Assembly: GCF_010730745.1 (NCBI RefSeq)
Contig: NZ_AP022615.1
Span: 4,960,001-5,024,000 of the forward strand
Source: Mycobacterium heidelbergense
GTDB lineage: Bacteria > Actinomycetota > Actinomycetes > Mycobacteriales > Mycobacteriaceae
Length of the DNA stretch: 64,000 nt
Direction: 5' to 3'
Both the position numbers and the translations under genes were made by a program. Positions 20,223-28,825 of this stretch are shown piece after piece (position 1 is the stretch's first letter; each line of letters starts with the position of its first letter). Below the pieces are notes generated by a model. That model worked only from the letters and a program-made list of their open reading frames with translations, searched no databases and was not told where the DNA came from.

Positions 20223-20765
20223 TCAGGAGAAGGTGGTCTGTGCGCAGGTGCTCGGTGAGGTGGTGTTGATCCCGCTGTAGACCACCTGGATGTGGGTGCA
20301 CACGATGACGTTGACGTCGGTCTTGGGCTGGCCCGTCGACCAATCGGTGGAATCGATGCGCCCGGTCGTCTGATACTTGTCCGGCGGTCCCTCACCGAAG
20401 TACACGGTGGTGATCTCATCACTGCCCATGGCCTTGTTCACCCGCTCGAACTGCCCGGCCGCGTGCGCATCAAGATAGGCCATCCGATTCGACGAGCGGA
20501 CCTCGGTGGTCTGACGCGCCCACAACCCCGCCGGGAATCCGGTCACCCCATCGGGCGTACGCACATCGGCCCCGGCGATGAAGTCACAGTGCCCATCGGC
20601 TTTAAAACAATTGAGGAAGGCATGCGTCTCCAACTGATTGGGGCCATCCAACGGAAACAAAGTGGTGGCGGTGTTACTCGCCGCCACACACACCGGGGCC
20701 GACTGAAACGCCAACACGCCCCCGACGATCGCAAACCCCGCCACCAGCCTCCTCATCCCGCTCAC
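20223..20765 (-). CDS. Secreted conserved mycobacterial protein of unknown function
   Basis: 180 aa. A Sec-type signal peptide (RRLVAGFAIVGGVLAFQSAPVCVA) with likely cleavage near residue 29. The mature part has four Cys (two close together in FLNCFKADGHCDF, then VCTHIQ and STCAQTTFS) that could form two disulfides. I recall similar short secreted proteins in other mycobacteria but cannot name a function. Opposite orientation to the PPE gene and separated from it by about 1.1 kb. Confidence 0.75.
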   Translation of the reverse strand: MSGMRRLVAGFAIVGGVLAFQSAPVCVAASNTATTLFPLDGPNQLETHAFLNCFKADGHCDFIAGADVRTPDGVTGFPAGLWARQTTEVRSSNRMAYLDAHAAGQFERVNKAMGSDEITTVYFGEGPPDKYQTTGRIDSTDWSTGQPKTDVNVIVCTHIQVVYSGINTTSPSTCAQTTFS

Positions 20766-21433
20766 CCTTCCCGATGCCTACCCGTCGAGCAGACCCCAAC
20801 GTGAACTGGCTCCGCGACCACTCGTCGGAAGACCTCTACCGAACCAGATTCCGCGCGAGATTGACAGGCCAAAATCAAGTATCTCGTCGAGATCCTGCTG
20901 CTCAACCGGGCGCATTGCAACAGCCCCGGGCTCCGGATCGCTTTACAGGCGACGACATTTGGATACCAGGGACGAAAATCCCGATCGTTCGAGTGCCGCG
21001 GGCGGCGGGGCTTGCGTGGTGAACCTTACTGTCTCGCACCATGTCCCACCGAAAGGACAACCCGGGCCGCTACTGGCGGGTAGTTTCATCTTCAAATTTA
21101 CAGGCCGACTCATGCATTTGCCAGTGGCCTAACTACGCTCACTTGACTAGTGATTATCTGGGTTTCGCCGCGTAGCCTGATTCAGGAGGCAAGGGGCGGT
21201 TTTGTCGATTTCCTCAAAACGGCATCATCTCTCGACCGGGCCTTCGGTACTGTTCCACACGCGTCAGATCATGGCGATCATCGGAGGACAGTAGATGCGG
21301 CTCATGCTTCGTATCTGGATTCGCTGTCCAACAACGTGAAAGGAACCTCGGTTACCGGCGGATGGCCCAATCCCCACCGGTGACTCCAGGGGGCTGCTGC
21401 TGGTTGACCAACACTCACCCTAACTGGCGGCAG
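20766..21433. other. Intergenic stretch without recognisable genes
   Basis: Upstream region of the secreted-protein gene. Short frames exist but none shows recognisable motifs, a ribosome site or coding-like composition. Confidence 0.6.
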
Positions 21434-21484
21434 ACGGGCAGCTTTCCTGCAGGCCCCCCCAACCGCCGCAGGAAAGCTGCCCGT
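21434..21484. other. Perfect 17-bp stem-loop
   Basis: Arms 21434-21450 and 21468-21484 are perfectly complementary (arm begins ACGGGCAGCTTTCC), with a C-rich 17-nt loop. No T-run follows on either strand, so a simple intrinsic terminator is not obvious. Lies about 400 nt upstream of the PPE gene. Confidence 0.8.
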
Positions 21485-21505
21485 ACGTCAATCGCGGCAA
21501 GGCGT

Positions 21506-21545
21506 TCGGTTGTCGTCTGCGCGGCCGACAACCGAACTCGGTTGT
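21506..21545 (+). promoter_or_regulatory. Three-segment alternative hairpin upstream of PPE gene
   Basis: Segment 1 CGGTTGTCG (21507-21515) pairs perfectly with segment 2 CGACAACCG (21526-21534). Segment 2 can instead pair with segment 3 CGGTTGT (21539-21545), which repeats segment 1. Mutually exclusive pairing of this kind is typical of attenuators, but no downstream T-run or leader peptide was found. Confidence 0.45.
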
Positions 21546-21890
21546 GCGGCAGGCGCTTGCGGCAGTTGGGTCACTGCCGTTGTATCGCGTTGCGCGATTC
21601 GCCTTCGTCGATGGAACTCGTTCTCGGGAAAGGGAATTGAATGAATTCGAGACACGACGATCGTCCATCACATAGCTCGGCGGGGTTTGTTCCGCGAGGT
21701 AGTGGCATCACATTTCCGGCTACGCACACCGAATCATTCGACGCGGCGGCCCACATTTTATCGAGCATTTGCTTTTCGATCGTTGCCCACCGCGCGTCGG
21801 CCGAGGCGCCGCCGCAAGCCTCTCCGAGTGCGGCACCATCCGAGGCGGCAGACGCGGCTGCCGCTGGCTAGAAAGACACTCGCGGTGAAC

Positions 21891-22955
21891 ATGTCGTTCC
21901 TTCCGCCGGAGGTCAATTCGGGGCTGATATATGCAGCTCCCGGATCCGGTAAGCTGGGCGCCGCCGCATCAGAGTGGGATTGCCTGGCGATGGGCCTACG
22001 TTCGACGGCCGTCTCCTACCAGACGGTGATCGCGGAGCTGATCACAGGGTGGCCCGGGCCGTTAGCAATCGGGATGGCCGGTGCAGCGGCCCACTACGCG
22101 TCGCGGATCGCCGAGATGGCCGCGCGGGCGGCCCACGTCGGTTCCAAAGCCAAGGCCGCGGCGAAGACGTTCGAGACGGCGCATGCACTGACCGTGCCGC
22201 CCTTGGTGATTGCGGCCAATCGCGCGTGGTTCGCGACGTTGGCGGCCACGAACCTGCTCGGGCAGAACACTCAGGCGATTGCCGCCACCGAGACCCATTA
22301 CCTCGAGATGTGGGCTCAGGACGCGACGGCGCTGAACGGATACGTCGCGGCTTACCACAACGCGGTCAGGATGTCGGCATCCTCTCGGCCGGCGGCCAGC
22401 CCGCGGACCGAGGCACGTTGGGCACTGAGGTCCCTCACCTCGCGGGGTTCACTGCCGAGCACCTTCGGGCAGGTGGCTTCGCCGGACGCCACGCCGGTTG
22501 GCACGCACGGCACCGAAGGAACCACCACCGCCAGCGCTCCAGAACGCTTGGCGATGTACCCGATCAGCATGTTGGCGCGGGCGGCCCGCATGTGTCAGAC
22601 GGGCGCCCGGGACCTGACGGCCAATAGCAGCGGGCTGCTCAACGGATTTGGTCAGCTCGTCGACTGCACCGCACAGTTGGTGGTGGACGGCGTGAGCGAT
22701 CAGCCTCCCGTATGGGAGGCGAGGGTCTCTGTACAGATGTCGCACGCGATTTTGTTGGGCGGGCTAACGTTACCGCCGGCGTGGCTGGGCGCGGTGCGAG
22801 AAGTCGGCCATACCGCTCCGGCATCGCCGGTCGCCGGCGCCCGTAGATGGTCGTCGGCGTCGAGCACGCGCCGCGGGGCGGCGCAACTGACGCTGATCGA
22901 GCGCCTGGCCGCCGGGCCTTGGGCCCCGCCACCGGCGGAATGCCCACCGAAATAA
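21891..22955 (+). CDS. PPE family protein, SVP-like, orphan
   Basis: 354 aa from ATG 21891 (MSFLPPEVNSGLIY); the frame is open upstream but without PPE character. The N-terminal PPE domain of about 180 aa is intact, with the Pro-Pro-Glu near the start and the WxG-type turn GWPGPLA. The C-terminal part holds GGLTLPPAWLGAV, a degenerate SVP motif. Residues about 185-230 and the last 40 are unlike the usual PPE-SVP linker and tail, so old frameshifts or divergence are possible. No PE gene precedes it. PPE proteins are type VII secretion substrates exported with a PE partner and EspG chaperone. Confidence 0.8.
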   Translation: MSFLPPEVNSGLIYAAPGSGKLGAAASEWDCLAMGLRSTAVSYQTVIAELITGWPGPLAIGMAGAAAHYASRIAEMAARAAHVGSKAKAAAKTFETAHALTVPPLVIAANRAWFATLAATNLLGQNTQAIAATETHYLEMWAQDATALNGYVAAYHNAVRMSASSRPAASPRTEARWALRSLTSRGSLPSTFGQVASPDATPVGTHGTEGTTTASAPERLAMYPISMLARAARMCQTGARDLTANSSGLLNGFGQLVDCTAQLVVDGVSDQPPVWEARVSVQMSHAILLGGLTLPPAWLGAVREVGHTAPASPVAGARRWSSASSTRRGAAQLTLIERLAAGPWAPPPAECPPK

Positions 22956-24118
22956 TTACCCGGGCTGAACGTCGCTGGCGCGTCGGCGCGAATCCCATTC
23001 TGCCGCAAGCCTTCCCCGGCTACGACCGGAAGGCAATTTCACCTTGAAACTCGCGAACTTCTTTCCGAGTTTGCCAGGCTTCCGGTGGCGTGCGTAATGG
23101 CAAGCAACTACCCGGTTGGTTGCGCTCCGCGTTCCGACCAACCGGTGGGTCATTCGCCGACCAATAGTGTTTCGGTATTGGGTCCGAGAGCATGGTGACC
23201 AGCGGTCGTACATCCGCTAAACTGTGTCTTGTGGGCTGCAATCGCTCGTGTGGATGTGTCCGCCGAGAAGTCAGCAAATTTTCGGAGAGTCCTCAATCTC
23301 GGGCTCTGGCCATGTCGCCACGGTCCCGCAGCGGCAACCCGTAGCTCTCAGCGAGCTAACGGAAATGTGGATGCCCACTCCCCCATGGCTGCGACCACCG
23401 CCGGGCTCCGTCGGTGTCGTACACCGGCCTCGCGCAATGCGGATATCGAATCCCCAACGGCGACTTCGGCTTTGCATCCTGATCATAATTAAAGTGACAT
23501 TATAAGCAGTGGCACAGTCGATTTCGACTCATCGCGAGACGACCGCCTTTCCAGTCGCTTGGGCTGCGCCGCCCAAATCAGTGGGTCTAGAGGAACTTTC
23601 ACCTTTCAGCACCGTGCTTAGAAAGCGTCCCGCGCATTGGATCGGCGAGCATCCGGTCATCATCGGCGCCAGACATCAAGTACCGCAATGTGATCCCGCA
23701 CGTCGACGGCGTGCCACGTTGTGCAGGTGTCCAATAGGCGTTCAGCCGGTAGTGGATGTCCTCAAAGCGATCACCAGATCGAAAGCTCTTTTACCACCGT
23801 AAATTTGACGACGAAATGCGCTTTTCCGCTGACCACGTCGGGTCGTTCGCCGCCTCTGCGGATCCCGGCTTCACGTTTAACGCAAACTTTGCGGCCGCGT
23901 GGTTTGCGCGAGACTTCGGAAGTTGCGGGGAACGTCCCGCGTAGCTAAATCACACCACCCACATGCGCGGAAACCTGCCACTGCCGCAAAGCCGGAAGGT
24001 GACTAGACCTTGTTGCACCATTGACGCACTTAGCTAATTTTAAAATTACCTCTGTACTGCCCGTGAACTGCGCGTTATCCTAGGAGGAGCTGCACGTTGG
24101 CTATACGCTCTACGTGTG
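22956..24118. other. Intergenic stretch without recognisable genes
   Basis: About 1.16 kb. Several frames of 60-100 codons occur on both strands, but none has family motifs, a credible ribosome site or coding-like base composition. The left end may contain decayed sequence. Confidence 0.55.
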
Positions 24119-24155
24119 GAACGCGTTCTAGAATACTACCGATGAGTAATTTTCA
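24119..24155 (+). promoter_or_regulatory. Candidate MarR operator: two palindromes
   Basis: GAACGCGTTC (24119-24128) is a perfect 10-bp palindrome; shortly after, GATGA and TCATC form an inverted repeat across AT-rich sequence (24141-24157). They lie about 60-90 nt upstream of the upstream ORF and marR gene, where autoregulatory MarR sites are usual. Confidence 0.4.
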
Positions 24156-24210
24156 TCTTGAACCAGATGCTTCAGATTGACAGTTTTCTGGCACAGGGCG
24201 GAGGAGCCGT

Positions 24211-24285
24211 ATGACCAGCACAGTATTATTGCCTAAGGGGTTGCCAACGGCCATTCCTCACTGGTGGATCCATGACAATCGCTGA
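24211..24285 (+). CDS. Small upstream ORF overlapping the marR start
   Basis: 24-aa frame (MTSTVLLPKGLPTAI...) with a strong Shine-Dalgarno GGAGGAG at 24200-24206, much better than anything in front of the marR ATG at 24272. Its TGA lies 14 nt inside marR, a layout expected for translational coupling or uORF control. No family is recognised. It may also be a relic of a frame-shifted marR N-terminus. Confidence 0.45.
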   Translation: MTSTVLLPKGLPTAIPHWWIHDNR

Positions 24286-24856
24286 AGTAGCCGTCGTTTC
24301 ATCTCCTGTTCGGCAATCTTGTTGGATACCGTCCCCCGCCGTGGAGGAAACGGTTCTTGAGCCGCCGAAAAGTTATTTGCCTGGGCTCGGCGATACGGAG
24401 CAACGGTGCTGGCAAGCGTTTCTGGAATCGTCGGCACTGCTGCTGGAGACCTTGGACCGGCAGCTCGTCAAGGAGCACAAACTCACGCTGTTCGACTTCT
24501 TGGTGCTCTCCATGCTCGCCCGGTCGAACGGCGGCGGCTCGGCTCGGATGGGCGATCTGGCCCAAGCGCTCGCGGTCGGGCCCAGCCGAATGACGCAGCA
24601 GATCCGCCGCCTCGAATCAGAGGGCCTCGTTTGTCGTAGCCGCAGCACTAAGGACAAACGCGGGGTAATCGCGACCATTACCCGCGAGGGCCGCACGCGG
24701 CTTCAGCCCGCTACCAAAACCTATGCGGGACACATTCGCGAGCACTATCTCGACCAGATGACGCGCCAGCAGATGATCGCCATGGGCGATAGCTGCCGAC
24801 GCATCAATCATCCGCTGCACAACTCCCAAATCTCGGACAGGTTCAGGCCTCTCTAA
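24272..24856 (+). CDS. MarR-family transcriptional regulator
   Basis: 194 aa; winged-helix domain at about residues 65-150 (MGDLAQALAVGPSRMTQQIRRLESEGLV recognition helix; wing STKDKRGVIATITREGR). An N-terminal extension of about 40 aa is unusual for the family. It probably represses its own promoter and a nearby target in response to a small phenolic or lipophilic ligand. A paralogue with the same arrangement lies at 44165-44725, also beside a PPE gene. Confidence 0.85.
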   Translation: MTIAEVAVVSSPVRQSCWIPSPAVEETVLEPPKSYLPGLGDTEQRCWQAFLESSALLLETLDRQLVKEHKLTLFDFLVLSMLARSNGGGSARMGDLAQALAVGPSRMTQQIRRLESEGLVCRSRSTKDKRGVIATITREGRTRLQPATKTYAGHIREHYLDQMTRQQMIAMGDSCRRINHPLHNSQISDRFRPL

Positions 24857-24873
24857 CCACGGGTGGCGCGTTG

Positions 24874-24908
24874 GTCGTTTCTCGGGCCTGACCGGCTCGA
24901 GAAACGAC
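24874..24908 (+). terminator. Hairpin after marR
   Basis: Perfect 11-bp stem GTCGTTTCTCG / CGAGAAACGAC with a 13-nt loop, 17 nt after the marR stop. No T-run follows, as is common for mycobacterial terminators. Confidence 0.55.
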
Positions 24909-25155
24909 GACTCGTCGTCGCCGCCGAAAGCCGATTTGCGCGCGGGCACAAGTATTTTCGCATTGAAGCGCCCCAAACATTGGGCGCCGAATGGGCCAAC
25001 ATCACGCGCGCCCAGCCGCTAGTCTCAGCCGCTATGAAAGCAATGCGGCAACCATTGTCGTCGATCTCGTTGGGGATCATCGTCGGCGGGTGCATGGGGC
25101 GGCCGGCTCCGCGCACCGGCGGCAGCTCGCTCGCCCCAGCCAGCTCAGGGCCTGC

Positions 25156-25446
25156 ATGACCGACCATTTCGTCTACGTCGTCACCACAGGCCAATCCTCA
25201 ATAGAATTCGACATCGACTCGGTGTGGACGACACAGTCGGCCGCCGAGGCGCGATTCAAAGAGATCGTGCTCACGAGGTTCCTGTTCTTCGAGCCGGTGA
25301 CGCTGCAGAAATGGCCGCTCAACGCGCCGGACGGCGGTGCTTTCGTCACCGAGATCTGCAGCCTGTGCTGGTCGACCGTCTCCGACGACTGCGTCATCGA
25401 GGAGTTGGTCGACGAGCTGATTGAGCGTAGCCGCGCCAGTAGGTAA
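25156..25446 (+). CDS. Hypothetical protein, 96 aa
   Basis: Begins MTDHFVYVVTTGQSSIEFDID and is mixed alpha/beta in appearance with acidic C-terminus (CVIEELVDELIERS). No family recognised. It ends 8 nt before the HxlR-like gene on the same strand, so the two are probably co-transcribed. The frame is open further upstream but the ATG at 25156 begins the protein-like sequence. Confidence 0.6.
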   Translation: MTDHFVYVVTTGQSSIEFDIDSVWTTQSAAEARFKEIVLTRFLFFEPVTLQKWPLNAPDGGAFVTEICSLCWSTVSDDCVIEELVDELIERSRASR

Positions 25447-25454
25447 GGAATCCC

Positions 25455-25811
25455 ATGGACGGCCCTGTTGCCGGCGTCCGACGCCATCGACCACGCCCTC
25501 GTGCGGCGATGGAGCTATTGGGCCAGCGATGGATACTGCGAATTGTCTGGGAGCTTGAGCCCGGCGCCCTGCGATTTTTGGAGCTGCGCCGCCGCATGGG
25601 CAACTGCTCATCGAGCATGCTCTCCGAGCGGCTTCGGCAGCTGTCGACCGCAGGCCTGGTGGTCAAGAACCCCGTTGGAACATGGGAGCTGACCGTCGCA
25701 GGCGCCCAGCTTGGGTCGGCACTGGCACCGGTGTGGGAATGGGCCGAGGGATGGGGCAGGGTGGCATTCGGCGCCGCGCTGCGGGCGCACTCCGGCACCA
25801 ACCACGCCTGA
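25455..25811 (+). CDS. HxlR-type winged-helix transcriptional regulator
   Basis: 118 aa. The core AAMELLGQRWILRIVWELEPGALRFLELRRR ... SSSMLSERLRQLSTAGLV is the HxlR winged helix (first helix LLGxxWxLxIL, recognition helix MLSxRLRxL), then a wing and VWEWAE helix. Somewhat short; the GTG/ATG choice at the N-terminus is uncertain (internal ATG in AAMELLG). Probably a local regulator responding to redox or a small molecule. Confidence 0.75.
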   Translation: MDGPVAGVRRHRPRPRAAMELLGQRWILRIVWELEPGALRFLELRRRMGNCSSSMLSERLRQLSTAGLVVKNPVGTWELTVAGAQLGSALAPVWEWAEGWGRVAFGAALRAHSGTNHA

Positions 25812-25893
25812 TCAACCCGAGCATCGACGGCGCCGGCGACTACGCTGTTGTGAAACACGCTGTCACGCCTGGCGTTATTGCTGAGCGCGGCGG

Positions 25894-26090
25894 TCAGCTC
25901 CGGACGGCGGCTACTGCCTTGACGAGCAATTCCACCCCGATCGCGCCGCGCAGCTTGTCTCCGACGAACGCCACCTTCTTGCACCCTTGCCGCGGGCTGT
26001 CGAACGGCAGCGGCTGGGATGTCTCTACCGCGATGATGAACAGCTGGCGAGCACGCACACTGACGCGATCGCGAGTACCACCTTCAAGAG
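25894..26090 (-). pseudogene. Internally deleted copy of the 27277-27930 lipoprotein gene
   Basis: Reading minus strand, 26090 back to about 26020 encodes a lipoprotein signal (LLKVVLAIASVCVLASCSSSR) matching the intact gene's signal, but the start codon is CTC and the frame stops. In another frame the sequence jumps to AVETSQPLPFDSPRQGCKKVAF, then to LLVKAVAAVRS, the C-terminus of the intact gene. Two internal deletions and a frameshift reduce about 654 nt to about 197. Confidence 0.8.
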
Positions 26091-26362
26091 GCAGCCATCC
26101 CAAGATGGCCTCTGCTGAGCAACCAGCATCCGGCACCACCCCCCGAACAGACCAAACCGGACGTCGCGGGCCCAGCCGAAAACAACTAGCCCCCAAGCTG
26201 ATTGGCACTGCATGACCCATTACGGGTCAACCCTTAGATGCTGCAGACGGGGCCGGGGGGCCGAGGCCGCCACCTATGTCTGCAGTGCTGCCGCACAAGG
26301 TTGTCGGCGGTCTGTGGATGAGGAGCCACTAAGTATCGGCGGATGCCGGTACGCTTCAGGTC

Positions 26363-26734
26363 ATGGATCCGGCGGATCTCGAATCGCGCGTCACCGCTCT
26401 CGAACACCAAGTGCGCGACCTGGCCGGGCGAGTACAAACCAGTGAGCAAGACGCCGCGGCGGCTCGTGTGCTCGCCGGAGCCGCCGACCGCGATGTCAGC
26501 GAAATCCGCGGCGACCTCCGCGAATTCCGCCAAGCTACGGCGGCAAGTTTCAACGCCCTGCGAGAGGACTTCGTCGATCTGCGGGAGAACTTCGTCGATC
26601 TGCGAGAGCACGTCAATCAAGGCTTCACCGAGATGCGCGGCAAATTCGACGCCGCCTCGGCAGGCCAACAACACATCGTCGATCTCCTCCAGGCGATCAT
26701 CACCGATCAAGGACGTGACGGCCCGACGCGTTGA
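26363..26734 (+). CDS. Coiled-coil hypothetical protein
   Basis: 123 aa; almost entirely heptad-patterned helix (LESRVTALEHQVRDLAGRV ... DVSEIRGDLREF), with a seven-residue repeat FVDLREN-FVDLREH at about residues 70-83. A TAnnnT-type -10 (TACGCT) ends 7 nt before the ATG, so the mRNA may be leaderless. The function is unknown; it could be a cytoplasmic oligomerisation module. Confidence 0.7.
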   Translation: MDPADLESRVTALEHQVRDLAGRVQTSEQDAAAARVLAGAADRDVSEIRGDLREFRQATAASFNALREDFVDLRENFVDLREHVNQGFTEMRGKFDAASAGQQHIVDLLQAIITDQGRDGPTR

Positions 26735-26810
26735 TCGGCAACCCACCCGACGACGGACGCGCGCCGCAGGTTGTGCTCGGGATTATCGACAATGGCCGGC
26801 AGGGCATGCA

Positions 26811-26858
26811 CTACACAGTCCTTATGAATTACACAGCCCTTATGAACTACACAGCGGA
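26811..26858. repeat. 18-bp tandem repeat, about 2.7 copies
   Basis: Unit CTACACAGTCCTTATGAA (26811-26828), repeated at 26829-26846 with two changes and partially from 26847. Non-coding; a possible variable-number tandem repeat locus. Confidence 0.75.
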
Positions 26859-26970
26859 TACCGTTGCCTCCCGAATTGCTTAAGGTTTGTTAAGCGCTGA
26901 TCTACAGCGCGGAATGTGGCCGGCGCGCCTTCGCGTCTCTGGGTGGGTCTACCACCCCTAGACTGGCGGG

Positions 26971-27243
26971 ATGAGCAATCCTTCGCCGGGGCCGGGTTGG
27001 TGGTTAGCTTCAGATGAGAAGTGGTACCCACCGCGGTGGGAGTACACATGTCTCCATGCGAACGGGCGCGATGGACTAAATGAAATCTTGCACAAGGCGG
27101 AAGAGCTGGGGCAAGAGGGGTGGGAGATGGTCAACTTCGTCGCCGACTGGCAGCAGGTATTTACAGCTGCGTGTTTCTTCAAACGGCCCTTCGTGCCCCT
27201 CGCGAGACAGCCACCTCAGCCGTCGGCGGTGCAATCATTGTGA
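26971..27243 (+). CDS. Small protein with DUF2510-like WW motif
   Basis: 90 aa. The start SPGPGWWLASDEKWYPPRWEY resembles the short Trp-rich PGWxxD/RWWDG motif of actinobacterial DUF2510 proteins, followed by an amphipathic segment (EILHKAEELGQEGWEMVNF) that resembles DUF4177. A -10-like TAGACT ends 6 nt before the ATG, consistent with a leaderless transcript. Function unknown. Confidence 0.65.
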   Translation: MSNPSPGPGWWLASDEKWYPPRWEYTCLHANGRDGLNEILHKAEELGQEGWEMVNFVADWQQVFTAACFFKRPFVPLARQPPQPSAVQSL

Positions 27244-27276
27244 TCAGCGGCGTTCGCCAGGCCCAAGCGCCGGAAA

Positions 27277-27930
27277 TCAACTCCGGATTGCGGCCACGGC
27301 CTTTACGAGCAGGTCACGGGCACGTTGAGTATCAATAGGCACGGCCGGCTGGTCGGGGTTCATCGTGGGACTGGCGATCACTACCACCTCGTAGTCGCCA
27401 AACTGCGCCGTGTAACGGTAAGCCTCGAGGGAGCGATCGCCCTCGGGTGAGTCGGTCTGCATCACACGCCGCTCCCCGAGCGTCTGCATCCCGTCGATCC
27501 TGGGCGCATCGACCGCCTCGATGGATCCCTTCATCTGGGGCCCGGAGAAGACCACCTTACTGCAGTGGTGCCCGGGATCGTTGGACGGCAGCGGCTGGGA
27601 CGTCTCCATCGCTATAACGGTGAGCCGGTTGCCGTTGCCCTCGGCGGAGAGACCGGCCATGGTGCCACCCAGGCCCATTGGCATCTCGGGTCCGACCGCT
27701 ACTTTTGCGCATTCGGGGGGAGCGAAGATGAGACCCGGGGGCAGCTTGTGTGCAGAGAAAAACTTGGGATCGATACCGCGTTTGGCGATGTCGTTGACTT
27801 TGAACTCGGATCCAAAGCTCGACTTCACCTGGTCGACCTTGCTGATGTCTGCCTTCGTCGAAGAGGCATTCGTACCCGAGCAGCCGGCGAGCGCACACAT
27901 AGATACGATCGCGAGTACCACCTTCAACAT
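27277..27930 (-). CDS. Lipoprotein of unknown function (DUF5642-like)
   Basis: 217 aa from ATG 27930. Type II signal peptide MLKVVLAIVSMCALAGC with lipobox LAGC, lipidated Cys17, so anchored to the outer face of the membrane. The mature domain (FKVNDIAKRGIDPKFFSAHKLPPG ... VVIASPTMN) is of the small mycobacterial sensor/DUF5642 type, which is recognised only loosely. A TAGATT -10-like hexamer ends 7 nt before the ATG, suggesting leaderless expression. A decayed copy lies 1.2 kb away at 25894-26090. Confidence 0.8.
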   Translation of the reverse strand: MLKVVLAIVSMCALAGCSGTNASSTKADISKVDQVKSSFGSEFKVNDIAKRGIDPKFFSAHKLPPGLIFAPPECAKVAVGPEMPMGLGGTMAGLSAEGNGNRLTVIAMETSQPLPSNDPGHHCSKVVFSGPQMKGSIEAVDAPRIDGMQTLGERRVMQTDSPEGDRSLEAYRYTAQFGDYEVVVIASPTMNPDQPAVPIDTQRARDLLVKAVAAIRS

Positions 27931-28072
27931 GCCGGCCAATCTACCCAACGCGGATGCTCCGCAAGGCAACGCAAGAAAGTTTTGACGAGCCGATGGTGGC
28001 GCAGTGCTGCGACGTCCGTCCGGGAACGACGGCGGCGTCGAAAAACCGATGATGTTCACGACTGCCTATGCG

Positions 28073-28825
28073 TCAGCGATGAATTGGCGACAGGTCGACC
28101 ACCAACCACCGGCCGCTTTCCTTCACCAGTCTCACCCGCAACGAGATCACCGAAAACTCCGACGGCACGTCGGGTCTGCTGCGGGTACCGCGCATGACCA
28201 CCGCCACACTGGCCGCCGACGGCTCAATCGCCTCCACACCGGCCGAAACCGTCGCGGCCTCCGCCGTAACCAGACCCTGCGCCAGCGCGGCTGTGGACTT
28301 GTTGAACAGCTCCGTGAACGCGATGACATGATCGGGCACCATCATCGCCGTGGCGCGGGAGAGCGAAGCGGTCGGGTTCTGCGGGGAGAACGTCGACGCG
28401 TCCTCGGCCATCGCAGTGGCCACGCGCACCACCTCAACCGAGTCGCGTTTGAGGTCACGCTCTGGCACTGTCCATTGGGTGTAGGCCACCGCAGCCGCTG
28501 CCACCACCGCCGCCGTACACACCGTGACCACGAGCAGCCGCAGCCTGGGGCCTTCTTCGTCAGTGCCAATCGTCACCGAATAGCGGCGCACCCGAAACGC
28601 AACGTTGCCCACCACGCCGGCGACTACCAGCAGCACCAGCACCGAGCATGCCGACACCCACCACACCGGCCAGCGAAGAGCGACCCCGATCATCAGCAAC
28701 GCGGCGATCGTGATCGGCGGCGTGGCGATGTCGAACGTGAGCACTTGCCACAGGCTTCTCAGGAACGCACGGTTGCCTAGGCGTCTCAGGAACGCCAGGT
28801 TGATCACGTTCGTGAACCTTTTCAT
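28073..28825 (-). CDS. Mce-associated membrane protein
   Basis: 250 aa. Two or three hydrophobic helices in the first 120 residues (TPPITIAALLMIGVAL, VLVLLVVAGVVGNVAF, LVVTVCTAAVVAAAAVAY), then an extracytoplasmic domain ending in VRLVKESGRWLVVDLSPI, the NTF2-like pattern of Mas/Mam proteins that stabilise Mce lipid importers. Its start overlaps the stop of the next gene upstream by 4 nt, so the two form an operon. No mce genes are in the window, so this is an orphan pair. Confidence 0.8.
   Translation of the reverse strand: MKRFTNVINLAFLRRLGNRAFLRSLWQVLTFDIATPPITIAALLMIGVALRWPVWWVSACSVLVLLVVAGVVGNVAFRVRRYSVTIGTDEEGPRLRLLVVTVCTAAVVAAAAVAYTQWTVPERDLKRDSVEVVRVATAMAEDASTFSPQNPTASLSRATAMMVPDHVIAFTELFNKSTAALAQGLVTAEAATVSAGVEAIEPSAASVAVVMRGTRSRPDVPSEFSVISLRVRLVKESGRWLVVDLSPIHR

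Noticed and set aside
24863..25159. 98-codon frame after marR
   Set aside because: It begins inside the hairpin and lacks a ribosome site; the 25156 gene in another frame is better supported.
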